In this document: positions 49,758 through 59,621 of the stretch, in pieces
How the letters are laid out: each line of letters starts with the position of its first letter
How positions within the stretch are numbered: the first letter of the stretch is position 1
From: Fibrobacter sp. UWB13
GTDB taxonomy: Bacteria > Fibrobacterota > Fibrobacteria > Fibrobacterales > Fibrobacteraceae
Direction: 5' to 3'
DNA: 64,000 nt
NCBI RefSeq assembly: GCF_900177805.1
Contig: NZ_FXAX01000001.1
Coordinates: 248,001-312,000, forward strand
Program-made: the position numbers and the translations under genes
The notes under the pieces: model-generated
The model's input: the letters and a program-made list of their open reading frames with translations, nothing else
Databases searched by the model: none
Told to the model about the DNA's origin: nothing

Positions 49758-50606
49758 ATGGAATATAGAATTTACTATCCTCAAATACCAAACATGGGTG
49801 ATTTGCTTAATAAAGACATGCTTGAGTCTTTATTTCAAATTAAAGTTCAAAGAGTAAGTAAAAAAGAAAGTAATATATTTGCCATTGGCAGTTCTTTATC
49901 ATCTGCACTTCGACTTCGTGCGCTGTATTCAGTCAATTTTAAAAGACAAATAAAACAAGTAATAATAAAATTATTCAATATTGATCCTTTTTATATTTGG
50001 GGAACTGGTTTCATGGATTATAATACTAAAGAAGAGAATATAGTTCAATTTAGAAATCTTAAGTTTTTATCATTGAGAGGAAATCTTTCTAAAAATAGAG
50101 TTGAGAGAGTTTTAGGAGAAGATCTTAATATACCTACAGGTGATGGAGGATTGCTTGTTGACAGATGGATTGGTGAAAAACCGCCAAAGAAATATCGTTT
50201 AGGAATTATTCCTCATTACAAAGAAAAGGATTCGCCATTTGTTGGTGAAATGAAGAAAAAATATTCTGATTCAGTAATCATTGATTTGGGAAAGAAGCCA
50301 ATAGATGTGGTCAAGGAAATAGCATCATGTGAAACCATATTGTCAAGTAGTTTGCATGGATTGATAGTAGCAGATAGTTTTCATATCCCCAATAAGCATA
50401 TACTCTTGTATCCTTATGGAGAGAGAATGTTGGGTGACGGATTTAAGTTTGCCGACTATTATTCATCATATGGATTGAAAGACAACCCTATAGATGTGAC
50501 GACAACCACTTGGCCAACTATTCAGTCTATTATAGATGATTATTGCATAGAGCCTTCTGTTGTTGAAAAGAAGAAAGATGAAATCTTTTCGGTCTTCCCT
50601 AGATAA
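49758..50606 (+). CDS. Polysaccharide pyruvyltransferase-like protein
   Basis: 282 residues from the second of two possible starts (GTG 49755 / ATG 49758). Motifs NMGDLLNKDML, FIWGTGF-like FYIWGTGFMDYN, LSLRGNLSKNRV, TGDGGLLVDRW and ILSSSLHGLIVADSF are those of the polysaccharide pyruvyltransferase family, which adds pyruvate ketals from PEP to sugars. Very AT-rich coding. Target sugar unknown. Confidence 0.8.
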   Translation: MEYRIYYPQIPNMGDLLNKDMLESLFQIKVQRVSKKESNIFAIGSSLSSALRLRALYSVNFKRQIKQVIIKLFNIDPFYIWGTGFMDYNTKEENIVQFRNLKFLSLRGNLSKNRVERVLGEDLNIPTGDGGLLVDRWIGEKPPKKYRLGIIPHYKEKDSPFVGEMKKKYSDSVIIDLGKKPIDVVKEIASCETILSSSLHGLIVADSFHIPNKHILLYPYGERMLGDGFKFADYYSSYGLKDNPIDVTTTTWPTIQSIIDDYCIEPSVVEKKKDEIFSVFPR

Positions 50607-50631
50607 ACTATATAAATAAGTCTACCTATAA

Positions 50632-51567
50632 ATGAGTAAGATGTTATTTAGTATCATAATTCCTCATTACGATATTCCAGACTTGCTGATGCGCTGTCTG
50701 AAATCAATACCTGTATCTGAAGATATACAGGTGATCGTGGTGGATGACAACAGTCCAGATGCCGATACGTATTTGGAAAGATATCCAGAACTGTCGCGTC
50801 CTTATTTGGAGTTTATCAGAACGACAAAAGGCGGAGGCGCTGGCTATGCTCGCAATATAGGATTGGATCATGCAAAGGGTGAATGGTTGCTATTTGCTGA
50901 CGCCGATGACTTCTTTGTGGAAGACATGTATGATATCATTACTTCAAATTCAGACTCAGAAGCAGATGTCATTTATTTCAAGAAAGAATCTGTACTTTCA
51001 GAAAATATTATCCAAAAAACAGATAGGGATATTAATATTGATAGGATAGTTGATAATTATTATGCGAATGGTGACGAATGGCCTTTAAAATTTATGTATT
51101 GTCCTACATGGGGCAAGATGATCAAAAGAGATTTGATTAATAAATATAACATCCGCTTTGAAGAAATAAGATACTCAAATGATGTGTTTTTCTCTTTGTT
51201 TGTAGGATATCATGCTGAAACTATTGAGGTAGTTAATAAAGTCCTTTATGTCTTGACTTCCCGCCCCGATTCGTTAGTGGCTAATTATTGTTCAAAACCA
51301 AATGAGTTAAGAATAAGGTCAGAAGTGCATTATCGTTCTGATCTGTTTTTGCATCAGCATCAAATGTGTAAGGAAAGGTCCATGAAAAAATATTTGTTAC
51401 TCATGTTCAATAATGACCGGAAACTGTTCAAATACTACTTCTTTAAACTTGATGAGATTTATCCGTCAAAGTTATCGGCACTGCGGGATTTTTGCAAGAA
51501 CAAACCCCTAAGATTCAAGATTAAATTCTATTTATATTCATTTTTAGTATGGACAAGGATTCTGTAA
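50632..51567 (+). CDS. GT2 glycosyltransferase, tandem paralog 1
   Basis: 311 residues. GT-A fold of family GT2: SIIIPHYDIPDLLMRCLKSI, VIVVDDNSPDADTYLERYPE, GGGAGYARNIGLDHAKG and the metal-binding FADADDFF. The first 105 residues are almost the same in five consecutive genes, while the middle (about 110-230) differs and the tail (LFKYYFFKLDEIYPSKLSAL) is again shared. Cytoplasmic sugar transfer to the growing glycan is expected. Donor and acceptor unknown. Confidence 0.88.
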   Translation: MSKMLFSIIIPHYDIPDLLMRCLKSIPVSEDIQVIVVDDNSPDADTYLERYPELSRPYLEFIRTTKGGGAGYARNIGLDHAKGEWLLFADADDFFVEDMYDIITSNSDSEADVIYFKKESVLSENIIQKTDRDINIDRIVDNYYANGDEWPLKFMYCPTWGKMIKRDLINKYNIRFEEIRYSNDVFFSLFVGYHAETIEVVNKVLYVLTSRPDSLVANYCSKPNELRIRSEVHYRSDLFLHQHQMCKERSMKKYLLLMFNNDRKLFKYYFFKLDEIYPSKLSALRDFCKNKPLRFKIKFYLYSFLVWTRIL

Positions 51568-52523
51568 GTATTGTCGCAAATATTAAAACGATGACTCCAA
51601 CGTATAGTATCATCATACCCCATAAAGGCATTCCGGATTTGCTGATGCGATGCTTGAGGTCAATACCTGTATCTGAGGATATCCAGGTGATTGTGGTGGA
51701 TGACAACAGTGTGGGTGCTGACACCTATTTGGAAAGATACTCAGAGCTGTCACGCCCTTATCTGGAGTTTGTCAGAACGACTAAGGGCGGAGGAGCTGGC
51801 TATGCCAGGAATGTAGGACTGGAGCATGCTAAAGGCAAATGGCTGCTGTTTGCCGATGCGGATGACTTCTTTGTTGAAGATATGCATGACATCATCAGCT
51901 CATACGTTGATTCGGAAGCAGATGTCATATACTTCAAAAACAAGGCGGTTCTTTCGGAGAATATAAACATAGAATCAAATCGATGTTCTTGGATGAATAG
52001 AAAGATTGATCAGTGTTTGAAAGATGGTGATGAATGGCCTGTAAGATTTAAGTTGTTTGTTCCATGGGCCAAGATGGTAAAAAGGGATTTAGTTGTTAAA
52101 TACAATATCCGATTTGACGAAGTAGTGTATTCGGCTGATGTATATTTTTCCATGCTTGTTGGTTATCATGCAGGAATCATCAAGGTTGCAAATATAACCC
52201 TATATGTCGTGACTTTTCGTCCCAAATCATTAAGTGCAGAATTTTGCACCAAGCCAGGTGAATTGAAAACAAGGGCAGAAGTGTTTTTCCGAGAAGAAAA
52301 ATTCTTGATTAGGCATAATATCTGTAGAGTTAGGTCTATGAGAAAATATTTATTGATAATGTTGAAGAAAGACCATTCTTTATTCAAATATTACTTTTAT
52401 AAATTAGACGAATTATATCCATCAAAACTATTGGCATTGCTTGATATTAGCAAAGGTACATCTCTGTTTATTAAAATCAAGTTGTATATATATTCATTGC
52501 TGATATGGGCAAGGATTCTGTGA
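51549..52523 (+). CDS. GT2 glycosyltransferase, tandem paralog 2
   Basis: 324 residues if started at 51549, overlapping paralog 1 by 19 nt; a start at 51591 (MTPTYSIIIPHKGIPDLLMR) would give the length usual for the set and avoid the overlap. No ribosome site decides. Catalytic segments as in paralog 1 (VVDDNSVGADTYLERYSE, FADADDFFVED). Its middle region is clearly different from paralog 1. Confidence 0.85.
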   Translation: MDKDSVSIVANIKTMTPTYSIIIPHKGIPDLLMRCLRSIPVSEDIQVIVVDDNSVGADTYLERYSELSRPYLEFVRTTKGGGAGYARNVGLEHAKGKWLLFADADDFFVEDMHDIISSYVDSEADVIYFKNKAVLSENINIESNRCSWMNRKIDQCLKDGDEWPVRFKLFVPWAKMVKRDLVVKYNIRFDEVVYSADVYFSMLVGYHAGIIKVANITLYVVTFRPKSLSAEFCTKPGELKTRAEVFFREEKFLIRHNICRVRSMRKYLLIMLKKDHSLFKYYFYKLDELYPSKLLALLDISKGTSLFIKIKLYIYSLLIWARIL

Positions 52524-52536
52524 ATATTCAACAAAC

Positions 52537-53478
52537 ATGAAAACAATGCATCCTACATTTAGTATTATCATTCCTCATAAAGAGATACCGGATCTTCTAA
52601 TGCGGTGCTTACAGTCAATCCCTGTATCTGAGGACATTCAAGTGATTGTGGTAGACGACAATAGTGCAGATGCTGACACCTACTTGGAGAGGTATCCGGA
52701 ACTGTCACGCCCCTATCTGGAGTTTATCAGAACGACAAAAGGTGGAGGTGCAGGCTATGCCAGGAATGTAGGATTAGACCATGCTAAAGGGAAATGGATA
52801 TTGTTTGCTGATTCGGATGACTTCTTTGTTGAAGACATGTATGATATCATCTGCTCATACGTTGATTCAGAAACAGATGTTATATACTTTAAATCTAATT
52901 CGGTTCTTTCAGCAGATATAAATAGAGAAGCAAAACGGAATGCTCATGTAAACAAAATAATTAATCAATACCTGATAGACGGTGACGAGTGGCCTATTAG
53001 AGCACAAATGTATGTACCATGGGGTAAAATGGTTAAAAGAGATGTGATGGTCAAACACGACATCCGTTTTGACGAAGTAATGTATGCTGATGATGCTTAC
53101 TGTTCTTTACAGATAGGCTATTACGCAAGGACAATTCAGGTTGTTAATAGGGTCCTTTACGTTGTCACTTCTCGTCCTGATTCCCAGATGTCAGATTTTT
53201 GTTTAAAGCCCAATGAGTTGAAACTTAGAGCAGAGGCAGCCTTTCGGATGGACAAATTTATGCTGCAAAATGATTTTTGTAGAGAGCATCGATTGAAATT
53301 TTTTTTAGTTAAGATGTTAACGCATGACAGGAGGTTGTTCAAGTACTACTTCTTCAAGTTGGAAGAAATCTATCCGTCAAAGTTATCGGCATTACGGGAT
53401 ATTTGCAAGAATAGTCCCCGAAGATTCAAGATTAAATTCTATTTATATTCATTATTGGTATGGACAAGACTCCTGTAA
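52537..53478 (+). CDS. GT2 glycosyltransferase, tandem paralog 3
   Basis: 313 residues. Same GT2 pattern; the acidic motif reads FADSDDFF rather than FADADDFF. Otherwise N-terminal residues match paralogs 1 and 2 closely (VVDDNSADADTYLERYPE). The last residues (YLYSLLVWTRLL) and junction sequence repeat those of the other copies, showing that the duplicated unit included the junction. Confidence 0.86.
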   Translation: MKTMHPTFSIIIPHKEIPDLLMRCLQSIPVSEDIQVIVVDDNSADADTYLERYPELSRPYLEFIRTTKGGGAGYARNVGLDHAKGKWILFADSDDFFVEDMYDIICSYVDSETDVIYFKSNSVLSADINREAKRNAHVNKIINQYLIDGDEWPIRAQMYVPWGKMVKRDVMVKHDIRFDEVMYADDAYCSLQIGYYARTIQVVNRVLYVVTSRPDSQMSDFCLKPNELKLRAEAAFRMDKFMLQNDFCREHRLKFFLVKMLTHDRRLFKYYFFKLEEIYPSKLSALRDICKNSPRRFKIKFYLYSLLVWTRLL

Positions 53479-54443
53479 GTATTATGGCAAATATAAAATC
53501 TATGTGTCCTACGTTTAGTATCATCATACCTCACTACGATATTCCGGACTTGCTGATGCGCTGTCTGAAGTCAATACCTGTATCTGAAGATATTCAGGTG
53601 ATTGTAGTGGATGATAACAGCCCTGATGCAGATACCTATTTGGAAAGATATCCAGAGCTGTCTCGTCCATACTTAGAGTTTATTCGTGCTTCTAAGAATG
53701 GAGGGGCTGGATATGCCCGAAATATCGGATTAGATCATGCAAAAGGGAAATGGCTGTTGTTTGCAGATGCAGATGACTTCTTTGTGGGCAATATGTATGA
53801 TATTATTAATACGCATGTAGAATCTGACGCCGATGTTATCTATTTCCAGAAACGGGCAGTTTATTCTGATAATCTGAACTGCAAATCATCCAGAAGTGGC
53901 TATATTGATAAAATAATGGATATTTATCTCAAAACGGGTGATGAGGTGCCAGTAAGAACCAGATATAATGTACCATGGGGTAAAATGATTAAGAAAAGTC
54001 TGGTAGAGAATCATCACATTTGTTTTGAAGAAATCAAGTATTCTAATGACATTCTTTTTTCCGTACATGTAGGTTGTTTAGCAAAGAAGATCGAAGCCAT
54101 TGATACTGTTCTATATGTCGTGACATATCATGAAGGTTCAGCGACTTATGAATTTTGTAAAAAACCTGATGAATTAAGAATTAGAGCAGGAGCTGCATTC
54201 AGATATGATTCTTTTTTATTTCAACACAATATGAGCCAAGGAAGAGAAATTGTATCTTACATAAAAAGGATGTTAAGCCAGGACAGGAATTTATTTAAGT
54301 ACTACTTCATAAGATTGGACGAAATCTATACATCAAAGATAGCCGCGCTCAAAGACATCACTAAAGGTTGTTCTTGTAGATTCAAAATCAAATTGTATTT
54401 TTATTCGTTTAAAATATGGATAAGCCGCTGTTTAGTATCATAA
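53460..54443 (+). CDS. GT2 glycosyltransferase, tandem paralog 4
   Basis: 327 residues from 53460; a later ATG (53502, MCPTFSIII) is possible. The GGGAG loop reads NGGAGYARNIGL after FIRASK, linking it to paralog 5 (FIRAPKNGGAGY). The middle region is unique (YNVPWGKMIKKSLVENHHIC). Overlaps the next gene by 28 nt. Confidence 0.85.
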   Translation: MDKTPVSIMANIKSMCPTFSIIIPHYDIPDLLMRCLKSIPVSEDIQVIVVDDNSPDADTYLERYPELSRPYLEFIRASKNGGAGYARNIGLDHAKGKWLLFADADDFFVGNMYDIINTHVESDADVIYFQKRAVYSDNLNCKSSRSGYIDKIMDIYLKTGDEVPVRTRYNVPWGKMIKKSLVENHHICFEEIKYSNDILFSVHVGCLAKKIEAIDTVLYVVTYHEGSATYEFCKKPDELRIRAGAAFRYDSFLFQHNMSQGREIVSYIKRMLSQDRNLFKYYFIRLDEIYTSKIAALKDITKGCSCRFKIKLYFYSFKIWISRCLVS

Positions 54444-55348
54444 TTCCTCATTACGATATTCCAGACTTGCTGATGCGCTGTCTGAAATCCATCCCTGTGT
54501 CTGAAGACATTCAGGTGATCGTAGTGGATGATGATAGCCTAGATGCAGACACATATTTGGAAAGATATCCAGAACTTTCCCGTCCTTTCCTCGAATTTAT
54601 TCGTGCACCTAAAAATGGAGGGGCTGGTTATGCCAGGAATATCGGTTTAGATCATGCAAAAGGAAAATGGCTCCTGTTTGCAGATGCAGATGACTTTTTT
54701 GTTGAAGATATGTATGATTTGATATTATCCGATATTGATTCAGAAGCAGATATCATTTTCTTCAAAAAGAAGTCGGTTCTTTCTGATAATGTTAATATAG
54801 AAACAGTTAGGGATCCTCATATAAATAGGAGAATTGATCAATATCTTTCGGATGGTGATGAATGGTATATAAGAGTTAGGCTGGATGTTCCATGGGGCAA
54901 AATGATGAAAAGGGATTTGATAAACAAATACAATATTCGATTTGACGAAGTAATGTATGGTAATGATATAATATTTTCTATGCAATCTGGTTATTATGCT
55001 AAAAGCATTAAAGTTATCAATGAAATCCTTTATGTTAGTACTTCCCGCCCTAATTCATTAGCAGATGATTTTTGTTCTAAGCCTAGAGAGTTAGAGATAA
55101 GGGCGGAGGTGGCTTTTATGGCTGACAGATTTTTGATACGAAATAAATATGATAGAGAACGTAGGTTAAAGCCTTATCTATGGAGGATGTTAAAACAGGA
55201 TCGAAGGTTGTTCAAATATTATTTTTATAAGCTTGACGAAATATATCCTTCAAAATTGAAAGCACTAAATGACCTGCGTAAAGGGCATTCTATCATATAT
55301 CAAGTGCTATTATACATATACTTTTTCTGGTTATGGATAATTCGTTAG
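54416..55348 (+). CDS. GT2 glycosyltransferase, tandem paralog 5
   Basis: 310 residues starting MDKPLFSIIIPHYDIPDLLM. Shares the N-terminal block with paralog 4 and has FADADDFFVEDMYDLIL. The middle resembles paralogs 1 and 3 in places (IRFDEVMYGNDIIFSM). Overlaps paralog 4 and the following GT2 gene (16 nt). Confidence 0.86.
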   Translation: MDKPLFSIIIPHYDIPDLLMRCLKSIPVSEDIQVIVVDDDSLDADTYLERYPELSRPFLEFIRAPKNGGAGYARNIGLDHAKGKWLLFADADDFFVEDMYDLILSDIDSEADIIFFKKKSVLSDNVNIETVRDPHINRRIDQYLSDGDEWYIRVRLDVPWGKMMKRDLINKYNIRFDEVMYGNDIIFSMQSGYYAKSIKVINEILYVSTSRPNSLADDFCSKPRELEIRAEVAFMADRFLIRNKYDRERRLKPYLWRMLKQDRRLFKYYFYKLDEIYPSKLKALNDLRKGHSIIYQVLLYIYFFWLWIIR

Positions 55349-56370
55349 TCAGTATAATAGTCCCTGTATATAACACGGCAGAATACGTTGAAGAATGTGT
55401 TCAGTCTGTTCTGTCGCAATCATACAAGAATATTGAGCTGATTCTTGTGAATGATGGAAGTACAGATGGCTCTGGTGATATTTGCAAGAAGTATGAGAAT
55501 CGTCCCAATGTGATATACATTGAGCAAGATAACCTTGGAACTACAGCAGCAAGAAGACGGGGTGTAGAAAAATCTCATGGTGAGTGGATTATGTTCGTGG
55601 ATTCTGATGATATACTTTTGGATAACGGATTAGAGTATATGGTTGAACTATCTGAAAAAACGAACATTGTTCTTAGTGGACATACACATAACATCAATTT
55701 AATCCAAAAGCTTCCAGATATAATAAGTAAAGATGAGTATTTAAAAATGATTTATACAAGGGACATTTATGTGGCACCATTTGGTCGCCTGTTTCACAAA
55801 TCATTATTTAATGAAAGAACTTTAGCGTTTCCCCGTTACTATGTCCTTGGAGAGGATTATTTAATGAATTTACAAATCGCAATAGATAATAAGGAAGATA
55901 TAAGAGTATATAAACAGTCAATGTATTATAGAAGATACAACCCCCTATCAACTATGCACATAAATTCTCTAACCTTTGACTATTGTCAAAAGATATGTGG
56001 TTTAGCTGATAATATGGTAATGGGAGTTTGGGGAAATAGGTTTCCATTGTTGCAAATGAAACAACGAATGGTGTTCTTTAATCTGACTCTGAAAGATGTT
56101 CGATATCACAGCGACTCCCACCATCCGTTTGTCAAAGATATAAAGCGCTATATGGATGAGTCAGGTGTATGGAGGCCCATGGACAGATGGTTGTTAAGTG
56201 TGTCATCTCCTTGGGCTGTTAAAACTGTGTGGAATCTACGGAAGGTTTGGATGAGGCTGGAACATCCATCTATGTTTTTGCGTGACTTAAAAAAATGGCT
56301 GGGATGGTGCATATACCTTATATTATGGACTCGACAAGGAACAGCGGGTAAAGATTTTTTCAAAAAATAA
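55333..56370 (+). CDS. GT2 glycosyltransferase, unrelated to the tandem set
   Basis: 345 residues. Classical GT2 start VSIIVPVYNTAEYVEECVQS, ILVNDGSTDGSGDICKKYE and FVDSDDILL. Its sequence is not a copy of the five preceding genes. The C-terminus is basic and aromatic (LKKWLGWCIYLILWTRQG), perhaps membrane-associated. Overlaps paralog 5. Confidence 0.88.
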   Translation: MDNSLVSIIVPVYNTAEYVEECVQSVLSQSYKNIELILVNDGSTDGSGDICKKYENRPNVIYIEQDNLGTTAARRRGVEKSHGEWIMFVDSDDILLDNGLEYMVELSEKTNIVLSGHTHNINLIQKLPDIISKDEYLKMIYTRDIYVAPFGRLFHKSLFNERTLAFPRYYVLGEDYLMNLQIAIDNKEDIRVYKQSMYYRRYNPLSTMHINSLTFDYCQKICGLADNMVMGVWGNRFPLLQMKQRMVFFNLTLKDVRYHSDSHHPFVKDIKRYMDESGVWRPMDRWLLSVSSPWAVKTVWNLRKVWMRLEHPSMFLRDLKKWLGWCIYLILWTRQGTAGKDFFKK

Positions 56371-56449
56371 CATTATTTCCATTTTTGGAGCATTGCATTT
56401 TAGTTATTTGTTATAATTGTATTACAAATACATAACGTAAACATTTCAA

Positions 56450-57700
56450 ATGAATTCAAAGTTGTGGAAAATAGCAAAGCCTGTGGTCAGGCCTGTGTTG
56501 GCGAAGGGCGTGCAGATCCTCTTCTATTTGCTACGCATGTTCCCTATAAAGAATAACAAGGTGTTGGTAAGTGTTTTTGAGGGTAGACGCTATGACGACA
56601 ACCAAAAATTCATTATGGAGGAGTTGCATAAGCTTCGGCCTGATATGGATGTTGTTTGGGTGAGAAGGCGTCGTTATAATTACGAGTTGCCTTCGTGGAT
56701 GAGGTCCGTAAATTGGCGCAGTTGGAAATGGCTGTATGAATATGTGACCGCAAAGATTTGGATTGATAATGGTACATTGCCTGACTATTTTGTTAAGCGT
56801 AAGGGACAGATGTATATAGAAACCTGGCATGGTGGGCTAGGAATCAAGAAAGTGGCGATGGATGAAGTTGGTGCGTTGGCTAAGATCAGGAACGACCGCA
56901 GATACCTAAAAGGGACATCTTTGGCTGACGTGTATATCTCGAATTCCGACCACCTGTCGATTATCTATCGCAGGGCATTCAATTATCATGGGCCTATCTG
57001 GAAATGCGGCTATCCGAAAAACGATATGCTGGTGCAGAACAACCCTAAGGAGGGAATGAAGGCTCGTAAGGACTTAGGCATTCCTTCTGATCATAAAGTG
57101 CTGCTCTATGCGCCTACTTGGCGATTGCGCTTTGCAGAAAATCATTATATCGACATGAATGTATATGATTTGGATATACAGCGTCTGAAGAAGACTCTGG
57201 CGAACAAATTTGGCGGTGAATGGATGATGCTCATCAGATTCCACCCATTGCAGCGCCTCTATGCCAAAGACTTTCAAGAGGCGCATCCAGAGGTAAAGAA
57301 TGTGACGGACTATCAGGATATGCAACGGTTACTGATGGCGACGGATGTGATGGTAAGTGACTATTCGAGCTGTATTTTTGATGCTGCCTTGAGGCGGATT
57401 CCCTGCTTTGCATACGCAACAGACTTCGAACAGTATAAGAATGAAGAACGCGGCGTGTATTACGAAATGGATGAACTTCCGTTTCCATACGCCAAGAATA
57501 ATGACGAGATGGAACAAAATGTGAAGGCTTTCGACATGGATGGCTATCTGAAAAAGTGGGACGCCTTTGCTGTGAGAATGGGACTTAACGAGACTGGCCA
57601 TTCGGCTAAGGACATTGCAGAGAAAATGGCAGAGTTCTTAGATGGCAAGACCGTAGAATGGCAAAATGATTATCCAATACAAATAACGCAATCGATATGA
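56450..57700 (+). CDS. CDP-glycerol/ribitol phosphotransferase-like protein (TagB/TarF family)
   Basis: 416 residues. Family signatures: YIETWHGGLGIKKVAMD (the catalytic WHG), VYISNSDHLSIIYRRAF, CGYPKNDML, LLYAPTWR, IRFHP and VMVSDYSSCIFDAAL. These enzymes add polyol phosphate units from CDP-glycerol or CDP-ribitol to a glycan. The next gene encodes a cytidylyltransferase, fitting a teichoic-acid-like phosphate decoration. Overlaps that gene by 4 nt. Confidence 0.9.
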   Translation: MNSKLWKIAKPVVRPVLAKGVQILFYLLRMFPIKNNKVLVSVFEGRRYDDNQKFIMEELHKLRPDMDVVWVRRRRYNYELPSWMRSVNWRSWKWLYEYVTAKIWIDNGTLPDYFVKRKGQMYIETWHGGLGIKKVAMDEVGALAKIRNDRRYLKGTSLADVYISNSDHLSIIYRRAFNYHGPIWKCGYPKNDMLVQNNPKEGMKARKDLGIPSDHKVLLYAPTWRLRFAENHYIDMNVYDLDIQRLKKTLANKFGGEWMMLIRFHPLQRLYAKDFQEAHPEVKNVTDYQDMQRLLMATDVMVSDYSSCIFDAALRRIPCFAYATDFEQYKNEERGVYYEMDELPFPYAKNNDEMEQNVKAFDMDGYLKKWDAFAVRMGLNETGHSAKDIAEKMAEFLDGKTVEWQNDYPIQITQSI

Positions 57701-58413
57701 ACATAGCAGTAATATTTGCAGGTGGGCAAGGACACAGACTTTATAATCATAGTCGCCCCAAGCAGTTTTTTGAGTATCGTGGGAAACCTATCGTGGTTTA
57801 TACCATCGAGGTGTTTCAGCATATTCAGGAAGTTGATGCCATTGTGGTGGTCTGTCTGGAAGACTGGATTCCTTATCTGCGTAGTCAGGTGGAAAAATAT
57901 GGATTGACTAAAGTTATAGATATTGTTCCAGGTGGCGAAAAGGGACAAGACTCCATTTATAATGGACTGCAGTGCGTTAAGCAACATTTCCCAGAAGATT
58001 CTTTGGTGCTGATACATGACGGTGTGCGTCCTTTAGCGATGGAGAAAACGATTATTGAATGTATAGAAGTTGCCAAGAAGAAAGGTAACAGCATTGCTTG
58101 TGTGCCATCGACAGAGACTATCGTAATTAAGAAGAATGATGGCTCGCTGGAGGAACCTGAGCGAGACTCTGTTCTGATGGTTCGGGCTCCACAATGTTTT
58201 GTACTGAAAGATGTGCTGGAGGCTCACCAAAAGGCTTTGGCTGATGGCTTGCATGATTTCGTAGATACTTTTTCGATGATGAAACATTATTGTTATGAGT
58301 TGCATACGATTCTTGGAACTGCCGAGAATATCAAGATTACGACGCCTGCTGACTTTTTTATGTTTAAATCTATTATAGAGGCTAGGGAAGAGGGAGCTGT
58401 ATTTGGTCTTTAA
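57697..58413 (+). CDS. IspD/TarI-family cytidylyltransferase
   Basis: 238 residues. NTP-binding AVIFAGGQGHRLYNHSRPKQFF, then VPGGEKGQDSIYNGLQ, LIHDGVRPLA and the C-terminal LGTAENIKITTPADFF. The family includes IspD and the ribitol-phosphate enzyme TarI; context with a CDP-polyol transferase favours making an activated polyol phosphate here. A replacement or extra IspD is the alternative. Confidence 0.87.
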   Translation: MNIAVIFAGGQGHRLYNHSRPKQFFEYRGKPIVVYTIEVFQHIQEVDAIVVVCLEDWIPYLRSQVEKYGLTKVIDIVPGGEKGQDSIYNGLQCVKQHFPEDSLVLIHDGVRPLAMEKTIIECIEVAKKKGNSIACVPSTETIVIKKNDGSLEEPERDSVLMVRAPQCFVLKDVLEAHQKALADGLHDFVDTFSMMKHYCYELHTILGTAENIKITTPADFFMFKSIIEAREEGAVFGL

Positions 58414-58424
58414 AAAGGTGTATA

Positions 58425-59621
58425 GTGAAAGACGAAATTGTCATAAATGATTTGCAGGGGATGTGTGAGGCTGGGTTGCCTTGGCGTGAACTTGACGGAA
58501 AAACGGTTCTTGTTACTGGGGCGACAGGTATGTTGGCCTCGTATGTGACTTGGCTGCTGCTTTATTTGCATGAGCATGTGGGCATCAATGTTTCTGTAGT
58601 AGCTCTTTGCAGAAATCGCCAGAGTGCAGAGCAATATTTTGGCTCGTATTTTGATAAGCCTTATTTCAATTTGTTGATTCAGGATGTTTGTGAGCCTATC
58701 GTTTATAAGGAAAGGGTAGACTACGTATTCCATTTGGCGGGGAATGCAAGCCCGCATTTCATCAATTCTGATCCTGTTGGAATCATGAAGTGTAATTTGC
58801 TAGGGACGATGAATGTGCTTGATTGGGCTCGTGAATCGAAAGTCGCAAAAGTCATCTTTGCCTCCACACGTGAGGTCTATGGAAAGAACGAAGACACCGA
58901 GCTGTTGGATGAGCATGCTTATGGAACGCTTGATCCTCTAGATGACAGGTCGTGCTATCCTGAATGCAAGCGTGCTGCAGAAACTTTGCTGAGAAGCTAT
59001 TTTCTGCAATATGGTGTCCCTTATAACGTCGTTCGTATTGCGCACTCGTATGGCCCGACGATGAAGTTGGAAAATGATGGAAGAGTGATGGCAGACCTGT
59101 TGGGCGATGTCGTGGCGGGCAGGGATATTGTTTTGAAAAGCAGTGGTGATGCTGTTCGCGCATTCCTTTATGTGACTGATGCAGTCTTGGGTATGTTTAC
59201 GGTACTTTTTAAGGGGAATGCTTGTGCGGCCTATAATTTGGCGAATGAATCCGAGCCAATCAGTGTTAAGGATTTAGCTCAAATGTTGGCCAGTTCAAGA
59301 AGTGATAAGTCTATTCAGGTGGTGATAAATAAAGGCGAACAGAAAGGCTACTGCGCCTATCGCCGCACGGCTTTAGATACGACTGCCATAGAGCATCTTG
59401 GATGGAAACCTCAGGTTTCTCTTAGTGAAGGAATCAGTCGCGTGTTAGCGTCTGTTTTATTTTTTGTTAAAAGACAAATTATTTTGACTTTATCCAAGGA
59501 TTCTACGGTAAAAAAGGAAAATAAGGGACGCCCAATTCTAGGACTTGCGAAGGGAAAGTGGAAATACCCTGATGATATCAATTTGCATGATGATGAAATT
59601 GCAGATGCTTTTGGGGTATAA
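58425..59621 (+). CDS. NAD-dependent epimerase/dehydratase with an antitoxin-like C-terminal tail
   Basis: 398 residues from a GTG. Extended SDR: KTVLVTGATGMLASYV (Rossmann loop, Gly motif), FHLAGNASP, FASTREVYG, and YxxxK-type CYPECKRAAETLL, with RIAHSYGP. It ends at about residue 335 by homology. The extra tail (RPILGLAKGKWKYPDD, then INLHDDEIADAF) has the pattern of VapB/Phd-type antitoxin C-termini, and a broken PIN toxin follows at the next base. So an epimerase gene seems fused in frame to the remains of an antitoxin gene. Confidence 0.85.
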   Translation: MKDEIVINDLQGMCEAGLPWRELDGKTVLVTGATGMLASYVTWLLLYLHEHVGINVSVVALCRNRQSAEQYFGSYFDKPYFNLLIQDVCEPIVYKERVDYVFHLAGNASPHFINSDPVGIMKCNLLGTMNVLDWARESKVAKVIFASTREVYGKNEDTELLDEHAYGTLDPLDDRSCYPECKRAAETLLRSYFLQYGVPYNVVRIAHSYGPTMKLENDGRVMADLLGDVVAGRDIVLKSSGDAVRAFLYVTDAVLGMFTVLFKGNACAAYNLANESEPISVKDLAQMLASSRSDKSIQVVINKGEQKGYCAYRRTALDTTAIEHLGWKPQVSLSEGISRVLASVLFFVKRQIILTLSKDSTVKKENKGRPILGLAKGKWKYPDDINLHDDEIADAFGV

